From the NCBI RefSeq assembly GCF_007830445.1, contig NZ_VLKR01000010.1, positions 1-64,000 of the forward strand: DNA of 64,000 nt. The letters run 5' to 3'. The position numbers and the translations under genes were made by a program. The DNA comes from Sphingobacterium siyangense. GTDB taxonomy: Bacteria > Bacteroidota > Bacteroidia > Sphingobacteriales > Sphingobacteriaceae. Position 1 is the first letter of the stretch. The number at the start of each line of letters is the position of its first letter. Shown one piece after another: positions 43,853 through 52,425 of this stretch. The notes beneath the pieces were generated by a model. It saw only the letters and a program-made list of their open reading frames with translations. It did not search any database and was not told the DNA's origin.

Positions 43853-44134
43853 ATGGGTACCCAAACTGCTGAAGAAACCTTTACGTTAGAAGAGATATTA
43901 GCCTCTGTGAAAGAGTCTAATCGCCTCATTTTGTGGAATGATGAAACCAATACGTTTGAACATGTGATTCATTGTCTCATCTATCATTTACAATATACCG
44001 AGAAGCAAGCTGAGAAGATTGCCTGGAAAGTACATACTGAGGGGAAATGTGCTGTACTGGAGGGTACTTATACGGAGATGGAGATCTATCGTAAAATTCT
44101 GAAAGCCGAGGGATTGACTGTTTCTGTGGAGTAA
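43853..44134 (+). CDS. clpS: ATP-dependent Clp protease adaptor ClpS
   Basis: A 93-residue adaptor. It has the ClpS core LILWNDETNTFEHVIHCLIYHLQYTEKQAEKIAWKVHTEGKCAVLEG, with the Asn-Asp substrate-pocket residues and the HTEGK region. ClpS brings N-degron substrates (Leu, Phe, Tyr or Trp N-terminal) to ClpA/ClpC-ClpP. The N-terminal tail of about 20 residues is normal. Neither clpA nor clpP is nearby. The -7 box ends 4 bases before the ATG. Confidence 0.92.
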   Translation: MGTQTAEETFTLEEILASVKESNRLILWNDETNTFEHVIHCLIYHLQYTEKQAEKIAWKVHTEGKCAVLEGTYTEMEIYRKILKAEGLTVSVE

Positions 44135-44233
44135 TTTGCTATTCTTTTGTTACCGTAATAATATGGTTACGCTTCAATTTTGTCTGTAAGTTTTAGTTTT
44201 CTTTGCACTATAACTTATAAACTAAGCTGAAGC

Positions 44234-46675
44234 ATGTTTTTTTACGCTAAATCGTTTAAATCTTTCTTATTTGTATTCTTTTTACCTGTTGTTCTTTTTG
44301 CTCAAACAGGTCAAATCAAAGCTATTTTAGTCGATAGCGAAACTTCTAAACCTATTTCATCGGCTAGTGTCGCGCTCTTGGACGCCTATAGTAACGTCTT
44401 TGTTAAGGGGGGACAGTCTGTATCCCAAGGATTCCTTTTGTTGTCTGATATTAAACCTGGTAAATATAATGTCCGTATTACTTATGTTGGCTACGAGACA
44501 CAAACCATTGATAGTATAGAGGTCTTAGGAAGTAAAAGCAAGGACTTAGGTCGAATTGCTTTGAAATCTACAGGTAATATGTTGAACGAAGTTGTTATTG
44601 AAGGAAGAGCTCCTGCCATGCAAATTGGTATAGACCGTAAAACCTTCAATGTTGGCGAGAGTTTGGTCAGCGCGGGTGGAACAGCGACCGATGTGCTTGC
44701 GAATGTCCCCACTTTGCAAGTTGATCAGGATGGATCGGTCAGTTTGCGTGGATCAAGTAGTGTGAAGATTTTAATCGACGGACGGGAGTCTGCCTTAGCA
44801 GGAAATGATGTAACTTCTTTGCTTCAGAGTCTACCTGCCAATTCAATTGAAAAAGTTGAAGTCATCACAAATCCATCCTCTAAATATGATGCAGAGGGCC
44901 AAACTGGGATTATCAATATCGTTTTAAAGAAAAATATTCGAACAGGGCTGAACGGATCGATAAATACATCCGCTGGTTCTTATGATAATTATATGGCTGG
45001 TATAACATTGAATTATCGTGATCGGAAATTCAATTACTTCGGATCCTATAACTTCAATAAACGAAACATGTTGGGAAGTGGGAAAACGGACAACAGGTTT
45101 TTTGGGGATAGCACGCGTAATTATAGCGAATCCGAATCGTCAAGAAAGGGCAATAGCCATACGGTAAAAGCTGGGTTTGATTATAATATGACAGACCGTA
45201 CTTCATTGAGTTTTTCGGGTAATTTAAGTATACGTGATAACAAGCGAATAGAAGACTTGAATTACGAGTTCTTTAAGCAATCGCAGATGACAGGAACGAG
45301 TGTTCGAAATTCAACACAATTTGAAGATGATCTTGGTTATGAATTAAACGCCGATTTTAGACATCAATTTAAGCGAGAAGGAGAGGAGTTGACGGGGAAT
45401 GCAAGTTATGGGAGAGATAAGGAAGATGGTACAAATGATTTTTCTCAAAATTACACCGATGGGCGGAAGGCCACCTCACGGAAGAATGTTACGTCTGAGG
45501 ATGGTAAGAATATCAATCTTCAATTGGATTATGTTTTACCTTTCTCCGAGGTAAGCAAATTCGAGGCAGGCTACAGGTCTCAAATCAGAAAGTCATTTGA
45601 TACACAATTTTCCAGATCACTCGATTCTTTAGGTAATTATGTGCCGGATTATAGAATCAGCAACGATTTTGATTTTACGAGTACTGTCCATGCGATTTAT
45701 GCGAATTATCAAAATAAATTAACAGATAAAATTGGCTATCAAATTGGACTCCGGGGAGAGCAATTTGAACTCAAGTCCACCTATTTCTCCAAGGATCCAG
45801 CTGCAGTGGGAACGGAATCCAATGCTAAACAGAAATTTTTCAGGTTATATCCAACACTGTTTTTAACCTACGATGTTGGTGAAAATGGGGATAAAGTTCA
45901 ATTTAGCTACTCGCGCCGTGTTCAACGGGCTCGTGGTTGGCAAGTTAACCCATTTTTAAACGTATCCGATGATTTGAATTATCGTCAGGGAAATCCGAAT
46001 CTGAAACCGGAAGATGTACACAGTTTGGAAATGAGCTTTGCCAAAACCTTTGGTAAAGTAAACCTCATATCTTCTGCCTATTTCAATCACGCAAGTGAGG
46101 TTATTCAGCCATTTGTTTACAAGATAGAGGATGGAAGAACATACAGTAGATGGGAGAATATGACCAGTCGTAATCTTTCGGGTTTTGAGTTTATTTCAAA
46201 AGTCAACGCAACGAAGGATTTTGACTTTACATTTAATCTCAATTTGATCCACATTCAGTATAATGCAAACCCGGACTACGATATTAAAGAACGAAAGGAT
46301 TTCGCTTATAATGCTAATCTGACCGCTAATTATCGTTTTACACCAACGTTTTCTGCTCAAATGAGAGGCGAGTATAATTCTTCGCGTGTAATGGCTCAGG
46401 GGCAGATGAATGCCATGAAAGGTATGGATCTAGCCTTAAAAAAAGATGTGTTCAAGAAGAAAGCTTCAATTATGTTGAATGTGAGAGATGTATTTAATTC
46501 GCGAAAAATGAATGGTGTGACGGAGACTGCTCAACTTATATCAGATTTTGAGCACCGTTGGATGAAGAGGATGGTAACCTTATCACTTTCCTATCGGTTT
46601 GGTAGCCAAGATTTAAACAAATCAAAGAAAAAAGTGTCGAATACAAATGAAATGGGTGGCGGAGAGGAATATTAA
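44234..46675 (+). CDS. TonB-linked outer membrane beta-barrel protein
   Basis: An 813-residue outer membrane protein. A signal peptide (SFLFVFFLPVVLFAQ) is followed by a carboxypeptidase-regulatory-like domain (about 25-105, GQIKAILVDSETSKPISSAS). A plug domain comes next (about 125-225, VLANVPTLQVDQDGSVSLRGSSSVKILIDGRES), then a long barrel of the OMP_b-brl_3 type. It ends with an unusual hydrophilic tail after the last barrel strand (SLSYRFGSQ). Members import ligands or act in unknown transport; no SusD partner is adjacent, so it is not a classic PUL pair. DUF1080 protein follows 67 bases later. Confidence 0.87.
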   Translation: MFFYAKSFKSFLFVFFLPVVLFAQTGQIKAILVDSETSKPISSASVALLDAYSNVFVKGGQSVSQGFLLLSDIKPGKYNVRITYVGYETQTIDSIEVLGSKSKDLGRIALKSTGNMLNEVVIEGRAPAMQIGIDRKTFNVGESLVSAGGTATDVLANVPTLQVDQDGSVSLRGSSSVKILIDGRESALAGNDVTSLLQSLPANSIEKVEVITNPSSKYDAEGQTGIINIVLKKNIRTGLNGSINTSAGSYDNYMAGITLNYRDRKFNYFGSYNFNKRNMLGSGKTDNRFFGDSTRNYSESESSRKGNSHTVKAGFDYNMTDRTSLSFSGNLSIRDNKRIEDLNYEFFKQSQMTGTSVRNSTQFEDDLGYELNADFRHQFKREGEELTGNASYGRDKEDGTNDFSQNYTDGRKATSRKNVTSEDGKNINLQLDYVLPFSEVSKFEAGYRSQIRKSFDTQFSRSLDSLGNYVPDYRISNDFDFTSTVHAIYANYQNKLTDKIGYQIGLRGEQFELKSTYFSKDPAAVGTESNAKQKFFRLYPTLFLTYDVGENGDKVQFSYSRRVQRARGWQVNPFLNVSDDLNYRQGNPNLKPEDVHSLEMSFAKTFGKVNLISSAYFNHASEVIQPFVYKIEDGRTYSRWENMTSRNLSGFEFISKVNATKDFDFTFNLNLIHIQYNANPDYDIKERKDFAYNANLTANYRFTPTFSAQMRGEYNSSRVMAQGQMNAMKGMDLALKKDVFKKKASIMLNVRDVFNSRKMNGVTETAQLISDFEHRWMKRMVTLSLSYRFGSQDLNKSKKKVSNTNEMGGGEEY

Positions 46676-46742
46676 AAAATATTCCTCTTTATACACTCAA
46701 ATGCTTAAATTTAATTTTAAAACAAACCTAAAACTAAAAAGA

Positions 46743-47552
46743 ATGAAGTTATTAAAAACAGTTCTTGCGGTATCGGTGATTGCTTTTTCAGCACATCTTA
46801 ATACTGCCGTAGCGCAAGCAAAAAAAGAGGTTCCTGCTTACAAAATCTTAGATTTACCCCGTGTAGATATCAAGAAATTTAAAAAGAATAAAGCTGGGGC
46901 CTATGTTATTTTTGATGGTACTTCCATGGAAGGCTGGAGAGGATATGATAAGACAGTAGTGCCAAAAAGATGGGTAATTAATGAGGGAGCGATCAAATTT
47001 GATAGTCAAGCCAATGTTGGTAAAGAAGAAGGTGGTGACTTGGTCTTTGCTCATGATTTCAAGAATTTCGAATTGGAGATGGAATGGAAAGTTGCTAAAG
47101 GAGCAAATTCAGGTATCTTCTTTTTAGCGAAGGAAGTGGAAGGACAACCGATTTATATCTCGTCTCCAGAATGTCAGGTTTTGGACAATGAGAACCATCC
47201 TGATGCTAAAATGGGTGTAGATGGAAACCGTAAATCGACATCATTGTACGATATGATCCCTGCTAAGCCTCAGAATGGTAAACCGTATGGCGAGTGGAAT
47301 AAAGTTAAGATCAGAGTAAACAATGGCAAGGTAGAGCATTTTCAAAATGGTGTAAAGGTTGTTGAATATACATTATGGGATAAGTCCTGGATTGATTTAT
47401 TGCAAAAAAGTAAATTCAGTGAGGAAAAATGGCCTTTGGCTTTTGAATTGTTGAGCCATGTTGGTGGCGATAGCAAATCGGGGCTTATCGGTCTTCAGGA
47501 TCATGGAAATGATGTATGGTTTAAGAATATTACCGTTAAGGTTCTAAAATAG
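46743..47552 (+). CDS. DUF1080 (3-keto-disaccharide hydrolase-like) exported protein
   Basis: A 269-residue protein with a signal peptide (residues 1-22, AVSVIAFSAHLNTAVAQA) and one DUF1080 domain of the concanavalin-like jelly-roll fold. Seen are AYVIFDGTSMEGWRGYD, WVINEGAIKF, ELEMEWKVAKGANSGIFFLA, CQVLDNENHPDAK and LIGLQDHGNDVWFKNITVK. Some members hydrolyse 3-keto-disaccharides; others are only structural relatives. The open frame reaches back into the preceding gene (46647), but the ATG at 46743 gives a proper signal peptide and removes that overlap. Confidence 0.88.
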   Translation: MKLLKTVLAVSVIAFSAHLNTAVAQAKKEVPAYKILDLPRVDIKKFKKNKAGAYVIFDGTSMEGWRGYDKTVVPKRWVINEGAIKFDSQANVGKEEGGDLVFAHDFKNFELEMEWKVAKGANSGIFFLAKEVEGQPIYISSPECQVLDNENHPDAKMGVDGNRKSTSLYDMIPAKPQNGKPYGEWNKVKIRVNNGKVEHFQNGVKVVEYTLWDKSWIDLLQKSKFSEEKWPLAFELLSHVGGDSKSGLIGLQDHGNDVWFKNITVKVLK

Positions 47553-47580
47553 AAAAAGTAGCTTTAAGCTGCTTTTTCTA
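47550..47580. terminator. Bidirectional terminator hairpin
   Basis: A 13-bp inverted repeat with one mismatch and a 5-base loop. It begins with the stop codon of the DUF1080 gene and is shared with the convergent YjjG-like gene. Confidence 0.7.
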
Positions 47581-47584
47581 TTTT

Positions 47585-48289
47585 CTATAGTATCGATTGT
47601 AATTCTTTCAAGTCGATAATCATATGTGATACATCGTCTGGTTTTTCAATAACATTTGGGTTAAAGAAAATGGCGTCCATGCCTACATTTACGGCTCCAC
47701 GGATGTCGGCGTCAAGGTTATCTCCGATCATCAGTGATTGCTGGGCTTGCGCTTGAGCAGTCGTCATAGCAAACTCAAATATTCGGGGATCCGGTTTATT
47801 CACACCGATGACTTCTGAAATAAAAATATGTTTGAAGTATTTGTTTAGGTTGCTCTTTTCCAGTTTGGTCTCACAGGCCTCTTTAAAACCATTAGATATC
47901 AGGTGAAGATTGTATCTGTCACCCAAATAAGCCAAGGTTTCATGTGCATGGGGAAACAGGTTTGTTTTTTTTGGACAGATAGCGAGATACTCCAGTTCGA
48001 ATTCTTCAGGAAACAACTCTGGATCCACACCGAGCTCGGTAAAGGTATCTGCAAAGCGAGCTTTCCTGAGTTCTGGTTTTGAAATCTTTCCGTGATGATA
48101 GAGTCCCCAAAGTCGATGATTGTTAACTGTATAAGTTTCTATAAAACGAGTGGATGACTCTTGATTAAACAAGTGATCAAACTTGTATTTAAAATATAGC
48201 TCGTGCAGACTTTCTTCGGCATTTTTATCAAAATCCCATATGGTATGATCTAGGTCGAAGAAAATGTCTTTTTTCTCGTGATTAAACAT
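47585..48289 (-). CDS. YjjG-family HAD nucleotidase
   Basis: A 234-residue haloacid-dehalogenase-fold phosphatase. The nucleophile motif is FFDLDHTIWDFDKN near the N-terminus, motif II is LHLISNGF, and motif III/IV is KPDPRIFEFA followed by SLMIGDNLDADIRGAVNVGM. The order and the helical cap fit the YjjG group, which dephosphorylates non-canonical pyrimidine nucleotides. An ATG at 48295 overlaps a TAATTTTG promoter box (48293-48300), so the next ATG, at 48289, is preferred. Confidence 0.88.
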   Translation of the reverse strand: MFNHEKKDIFFDLDHTIWDFDKNAEESLHELYFKYKFDHLFNQESSTRFIETYTVNNHRLWGLYHHGKISKPELRKARFADTFTELGVDPELFPEEFELEYLAICPKKTNLFPHAHETLAYLGDRYNLHLISNGFKEACETKLEKSNLNKYFKHIFISEVIGVNKPDPRIFEFAMTTAQAQAQQSLMIGDNLDADIRGAVNVGMDAIFFNPNVIEKPDDVSHMIIDLKELQSIL

Positions 48290-48292
48290 ATG

Positions 48293-48300
48293 CAAAATTA
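48293..48300 (-). promoter_or_regulatory. -7 box TAATTTTG for the YjjG-like gene
   Basis: Perfect TAnnTTTG match on the minus strand, ending 3 bases before the preferred ATG at 48289. It overlaps an upstream in-frame ATG, which could not be on the transcript. Confidence 0.45.
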
Positions 48301-48464
48301 AAACAAATTAACCTGAAATTCCAAGTCAGTTAGGTTATCTAGTGATGAAATTAAAAGTCACTTTTATCGATATCGGGTCTCCGATGGTTTATATGACTGT
48401 TTGGTGATTTTAGTCTTATTGCGAATCGGTTAATTTTCTTCTTTGTGTCATAATCCTTCGGATA

Positions 48465-48496
48465 TTTCCGAATACATGGGTGAATACCTATTTTTG
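48465..48496 (+). promoter_or_regulatory. Promoter of the histidine kinase operon
   Basis: TTTC at 48465-48468 (-33 with one mismatch), a 20-base spacer, and a perfect -7 TATTTTTG at 48489-48496. The ATG at 48501 follows 4 bases later. Confidence 0.6.
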
Positions 48497-48500
48497 TCAC

Positions 48501-49376
48501 ATGAAGAAAGCGCTGTTACTCTTTTATTTTCTATTGTTCTATGCGGTTATGCAACTGATATGGTGGGGGGTGATGTTTATCCGTTTTGATCCGAGTAAAA
48601 AGAACATGATCATAGGAGAGGGAATATTCTTCTTGATTATTTTCTTGTGGGGTGCATGGCGGTTGAAGCGGCTGGTTGAGAGGGAGCAGAAACTGCTTCA
48701 ACAACAGCAGAACTTTCTTTTGGCTATTACGCATGAACTTAAATCGCCATTGGCTTCCGTCAAATTGTATATTCAAACTATTTTGAGGCGTGATCTTGAC
48801 AAAGAGCAACAACAAACGTTCTTGAGAAACTCGCTGAAGGATATCGAGCGTTTGGATGATCTGGTGGAAAATGTATTGATGACAACCAAGTTGGACAGCC
48901 GAAATTACAGTATGCCGAAGGAGGATTTTAATTTTACTGCTTTGGTAGAACAGGTTGTAGATAGGCTTCAGAAGAATTCCTGTAGTTCACAAGTTTTGAA
49001 ACCTTATTTGGAAGCGGATATCATTATTCATGCAGATAAGTTTGCGATTAGTAATGTGGTTACTAATCTGATAGAAAATGCAATTAAGTATTCGCCGGCA
49101 TGTGCTATGGTGGATGTGAAATTATATACGGAGAATAATAAAATAATTTTTTCTGTTGCTGACCATGGTATCGGTATCAGTGATGAAGAGAAAAAACTTA
49201 TCTTTAATAAGTTTTATCGCGTGGGAAGTGAGGCAACACGAAAAACCAAAGGCACAGGTTTGGGGTTATATATCGTGAAAACCGTATTGCAGAAGCACGA
49301 CGCGACCATAAAAGTTAAAGATAACACTCCTAAAGGGAGTATTTTTGAAGTAACATTTGAAAGAAATGCAAAGTAA
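48501..49376 (+). CDS. Membrane sensor histidine kinase
   Basis: A 291-residue kinase. Two transmembrane helices (about residues 4-25 and 37-52) enclose a loop of only about 12 residues, so there is no extracytoplasmic sensor domain. The phospho-acceptor is His78 in LLAITHELKSPLASVKLY. The ATPase domain shows NLIENAIKYSP (N box), VADHGIGISDEEKKLIF (G1) and GTGLGLYIV (G2). Such short-loop kinases often sense the membrane itself or a partner protein. The stop codon overlaps the response regulator gene by 11 bases. The start is placed after the promoter box. Confidence 0.92.
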   Translation: MKKALLLFYFLLFYAVMQLIWWGVMFIRFDPSKKNMIIGEGIFFLIIFLWGAWRLKRLVEREQKLLQQQQNFLLAITHELKSPLASVKLYIQTILRRDLDKEQQQTFLRNSLKDIERLDDLVENVLMTTKLDSRNYSMPKEDFNFTALVEQVVDRLQKNSCSSQVLKPYLEADIIIHADKFAISNVVTNLIENAIKYSPACAMVDVKLYTENNKIIFSVADHGIGISDEEKKLIFNKFYRVGSEATRKTKGTGLGLYIVKTVLQKHDATIKVKDNTPKGSIFEVTFERNAK

Positions 49377-50073
49377 ACAAAGAATATTACTTGTCGAAGA
49401 TGAAGAACACTTGTTAGAAGCTATCAAGTTGAATCTCGAAATGGAAGGCTACCGTGTTACTACGGCTACTGATGGAAAAAAAGCACTAAAAGTCTTCAAG
49501 GAGGAACGTTTCAACTTGGTGGTTTTGGATGTGATGATTCCCGAAATTGATGGATTCCAAGTGGCTGAAACTATTCGACTGCAAAACACTGAGGTTCCTA
49601 TCATGTTTTTAACTGCGAAAAATAGCAGTGAGGATCGAATTACGGGTCTTAAGAAAGGGGCGGATGATTATCTGGTAAAACCTTTCAACTTAGAAGAATT
49701 GATTCTTCGTGTTGGAAATTTGGTGCGTCGTGGCATGAAACCAGACGATTTGAAAGAACTAAATTCTTATCAAATTGGTGATAAAACGATCTATTTTAAT
49801 TCGTATGAGCTACATCATGCAGATGGCACGATCACTTCGTTGACAAAGAAGGAAACCATGCTGTTGAAACTGTTGATTGAACGACGGAATGAGGCCGTAT
49901 CCCGGGAACAAATATTGGAGACCGTATGGAATTACGATGTTTACCCATCTACACGTACCATCGACAATTTTATCTTAACCTTCCGGAAATATTTCGAACC
50001 AGATCAAAAGCATCCGATTTATTTCCATTCTATCAGAGGTGTTGGTTATAAGTTTACCGACAATAACGCATAG
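49366..50073 (+). CDS. OmpR-family response regulator
   Basis: A 235-residue DNA-binding regulator. The receiver domain has the acidic pair EDEE near residue 11, the phospho-acceptor Asp55 in LVVLDVMIPEIDG, and the Lys in DDYLVKPFN. The C-terminal winged helix carries LTKKETMLLKLLIERRNEAVSREQILETVW and RTIDNFILTFRKYFE. It is the partner of the kinase, whose gene it overlaps. The ATG at 49366 is preferred to a TTG at 49357. Confidence 0.94.
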   Translation: MQSKQRILLVEDEEHLLEAIKLNLEMEGYRVTTATDGKKALKVFKEERFNLVVLDVMIPEIDGFQVAETIRLQNTEVPIMFLTAKNSSEDRITGLKKGADDYLVKPFNLEELILRVGNLVRRGMKPDDLKELNSYQIGDKTIYFNSYELHHADGTITSLTKKETMLLKLLIERRNEAVSREQILETVWNYDVYPSTRTIDNFILTFRKYFEPDQKHPIYFHSIRGVGYKFTDNNA

Positions 50074-50083
50074 GTAGAAAGAG

Positions 50084-50602
50084 ATGATGACAATCAGGGC
50101 TAGAATAGCCGTTATTTTTATTGCTGCATTATTTTTGGGCTATGGCTTATACCAAGGGCATTATCAAACTGCTGTACTGATAGCAGGCGGAATAGGCTAC
50201 TTGATTTGGAGTCATTTTAGAGAAGGGTCCGTTTTTTTGGCAACGCAGGCTTTTCATAGGCAAGATTATGAAAAGACAAAAAATTTGCTAGCTGAGATAA
50301 AGAATCCGGACGCACTTCGTAAAGGCAGACGTAATTTCTATGAATTTATGATGGGAAATATTGCGCTTAAAGAGGAACGTGTCGATGAGGCCGAATATCA
50401 TTTTCAGCTAGCTTCACGTCTGCCTTGGAAAAAAGATAATGAAAAGGGTATGGTGATGATTAATCTGGCAAATATAGCGCTGCGAAAGTTGGATTATGAA
50501 AGAGCGAGAGCTTATACAGATGTTGCCAATAAGTTACATCTGACGGCTAGACAGAACAGCATTATTACAAAAATAGAAAACGAAATTTCAAAACATTTAT
50601 AG
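50084..50602 (+). CDS. Small membrane protein with TPR-like region
   Basis: A 172-residue protein. Two N-terminal hydrophobic segments (ARIAVIFIAALFLGYGLY and TAVLIAGGIGYLIWSHF) are followed by helical pairs that resemble tetratricopeptide repeats (AFHRQDYEKTKNLLAEI, ALKEERVDEAEYHFQLASR, ALRKLDYERARAYTDVA). TPRs usually mediate protein contacts. It lies 10 bases after the response regulator, and its TAG stop overlaps the GTG start of hemE, so kinase, regulator, this gene and hemE appear to be one operon. Function unknown. Confidence 0.75.
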   Translation: MMTIRARIAVIFIAALFLGYGLYQGHYQTAVLIAGGIGYLIWSHFREGSVFLATQAFHRQDYEKTKNLLAEIKNPDALRKGRRNFYEFMMGNIALKEERVDEAEYHFQLASRLPWKKDNEKGMVMINLANIALRKLDYERARAYTDVANKLHLTARQNSIITKIENEISKHL

Positions 50603-51639
50603 TGAGTACTACTTTACAAAACGACTTATTGATTAAAGCTGCATTTTCGCAGCAAACGGAAAGACCTCCTGTGTGGATGATGCGTCAAGCTGGACGCTTT
50701 ATGAAGGAATATTGGGATATCAAGAATAAATATTCCTTTTTGGAGATGTGCAAAACACCAGAAATTGCTGCGGATGTCACTATGCTTCCGGTAGATTTGT
50801 TAGGCATTGATGCAGCTATTTTATTTTCTGATATTTTAGTTACAGCTGAAGCCATGGGAGGGGATTTGTCCTTTGAACAAGGTGTAGGGCCTCGTTTTTC
50901 TAATCCTGTTCGTTCTGTAAAGGATGCTGAAGATTTGTCTACCAACTGTTTGGATAAATTACAGTATGTTGCTGATGCAATCAAGGTCATTCAACAACGT
51001 CTTGACAGCCGTATCCCTTTGATTGGTTTCGCGGGAGCACCATTTACAATTTTAAGTTATTTGGTTGAAGGTGGATCTTCAAAAGATTTTAAGTTAACGA
51101 AGTTGATGTTGAATAATCAGCCTGAGTTGGCACATATGATCCTTCAAAAGATCGCAGATGTAACGGTTGAATATCTTAACATGCAGATCGCAGCTGGAGT
51201 AAATGCAATTCAATTATTTGATAGCTGGGCCCTGGCTTTATCCTGGAATGATTACCGTGATTTTTCGCATTATTATAATAAGCAGATTATCGCTAAGTTG
51301 AACCGTAAGGATATTCCTGTCATTTCCTTTTGTAAAGGATCTTCTGTTTTTGCACCAATGATGGTCGAAGCGCAACCTGATGTTGTTTCTATCGATTGGA
51401 ATGCAGATTTAAAAAATATTAAACAATCTCTGCCACAGGGTATTGCTGTTCAAGGAAATTTGGATCCATTTGTTTTGTATGCAGATAAACCTGTTATCAA
51501 GAAGAAGATTATCGAATTATTTGAGCGCATGAGAGGTGAAAATGGTTTTATCTTTAACTTGGGACATGGTATCATGCCAGATATTCCTTTTGATAATGTA
51601 AAATATGCCATTGAGGTTGTAAAGGAATTTAGCTATTAG
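50602..51639 (+). CDS. hemE: Uroporphyrinogen decarboxylase
   Basis: A 345-residue heme-pathway enzyme that removes four carboxyl groups from uroporphyrinogen III to give coproporphyrinogen III. Diagnostic motifs are RPPVWMMRQAGRFMKEYW (substrate-binding Arg residues), the catalytic Asp region AAILFSDILVTAEAMG, and GFAGAPFTILSYLVEGG. The start is GTG at 50602 within TAGTG, which also ends the previous gene, giving a one-base overlap and likely translational coupling. HemJ is encoded 171 bases downstream. Confidence 0.96.
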   Translation: MSTTLQNDLLIKAAFSQQTERPPVWMMRQAGRFMKEYWDIKNKYSFLEMCKTPEIAADVTMLPVDLLGIDAAILFSDILVTAEAMGGDLSFEQGVGPRFSNPVRSVKDAEDLSTNCLDKLQYVADAIKVIQQRLDSRIPLIGFAGAPFTILSYLVEGGSSKDFKLTKLMLNNQPELAHMILQKIADVTVEYLNMQIAAGVNAIQLFDSWALALSWNDYRDFSHYYNKQIIAKLNRKDIPVISFCKGSSVFAPMMVEAQPDVVSIDWNADLKNIKQSLPQGIAVQGNLDPFVLYADKPVIKKKIIELFERMRGENGFIFNLGHGIMPDIPFDNVKYAIEVVKEFSY

Positions 51640-51656
51640 TTTGCTATCTACTTCAA

Positions 51657-51695
51657 AAACAAAAACGACTTGCCTTTCGCAGGTCGTTTTTGTTT
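51657..51695 (+). terminator. Terminator of hemE
   Basis: A 17-bp inverted repeat with one G:T pair and a 5-base loop, with a T-rich right arm. Confidence 0.72.
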
Positions 51696-51797
51696 GCCCT
51701 ATATTTAATCTATTTCGGTTGATATAGCACTTTTGTATATTGGATGTAAGATTTGCGCAATTGATGTTTGGACGTATTGAATGCTATTAACTTTTCT

Positions 51798-51805
51798 TAT
51801 TTTTG
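51798..51805 (+). promoter_or_regulatory. -7 box TATTTTTG for the HemJ-like gene
   Basis: Perfect TAnnTTTG match, 5 bases before the ATG at 51811. It lies inside a longer open frame that begins at 51781 and argues against that earlier start. A possible -33 ATTG sits 18 bases upstream. Confidence 0.5.
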
Positions 51806-51810
51806 TAACT

Positions 51811-52350
51811 ATGGTCTATTTATATGCAAAAGCAGTTCATATTATCTTTGTGATTTGTTGGATGTCAGGTCTGTTTTATATGCCTCGACTCTTTATATAT
51901 CATACAGAAGCTAAGGACAAGAGTCAAGAAGCGTTTGATGTTTTGCATAAAGAATTCAGTAAGATGGAAAAATTACTGTGGTGGGTTATTACTACTCCTG
52001 CGATGTACATCACTGTCTTTTCTGCACTAGTTATGTTATGCTATTCTCCTGGTTTATTATCCATGGGGTGGATGCATGTAAAACTGACATTCGTTCTGGG
52101 AATGATTATCTATCATTTTACCTGCCAGAAGATTATGTTCAAATTGAGTCGTCAAGAATCCAAATTAACTTCAACAAATCTCCGTTTGTTTAATGAAGTC
52201 GCAACAGTTTTATTATTCGCTATTGTTTTTACTGTTGTCTTAAAATCGGCACTGAACTGGATATTTGGCGTTTTGGGACTCTTAATTTTATCCATTGCTT
52301 TAATGATGGCCGTAAAACTTTATAAGAAGTACCGGAACAAGAAAGCATAA
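51811..52350 (+). CDS. hemJ: HemJ-like protoporphyrinogen oxidase (CopD/UPF0093)
   Basis: A 179-residue membrane protein with four or five helices. The family pattern is present: AVHIIFVICWMSGLFYMPRLFIYHTEA with the conserved His near the N-terminus, and GWMHVKLTFVLGMIIYHFTC. HemJ oxidises protoporphyrinogen IX to protoporphyrin IX, the step before ferrochelatase. Being close to hemE supports a heme role over copper resistance. The start is taken at 51811 because the promoter box ends at 51805. Confidence 0.82.
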   Translation: MVYLYAKAVHIIFVICWMSGLFYMPRLFIYHTEAKDKSQEAFDVLHKEFSKMEKLLWWVITTPAMYITVFSALVMLCYSPGLLSMGWMHVKLTFVLGMIIYHFTCQKIMFKLSRQESKLTSTNLRLFNEVATVLLFAIVFTVVLKSALNWIFGVLGLLILSIALMMAVKLYKKYRNKKA

Positions 52351-52425
52351 CAAAATGTTAAATTCTTTGGTTTCTTAATCCTTTTTTATTCTGTGTAGTC
52401 GAAGGATTATAAATTGAATCGGATT

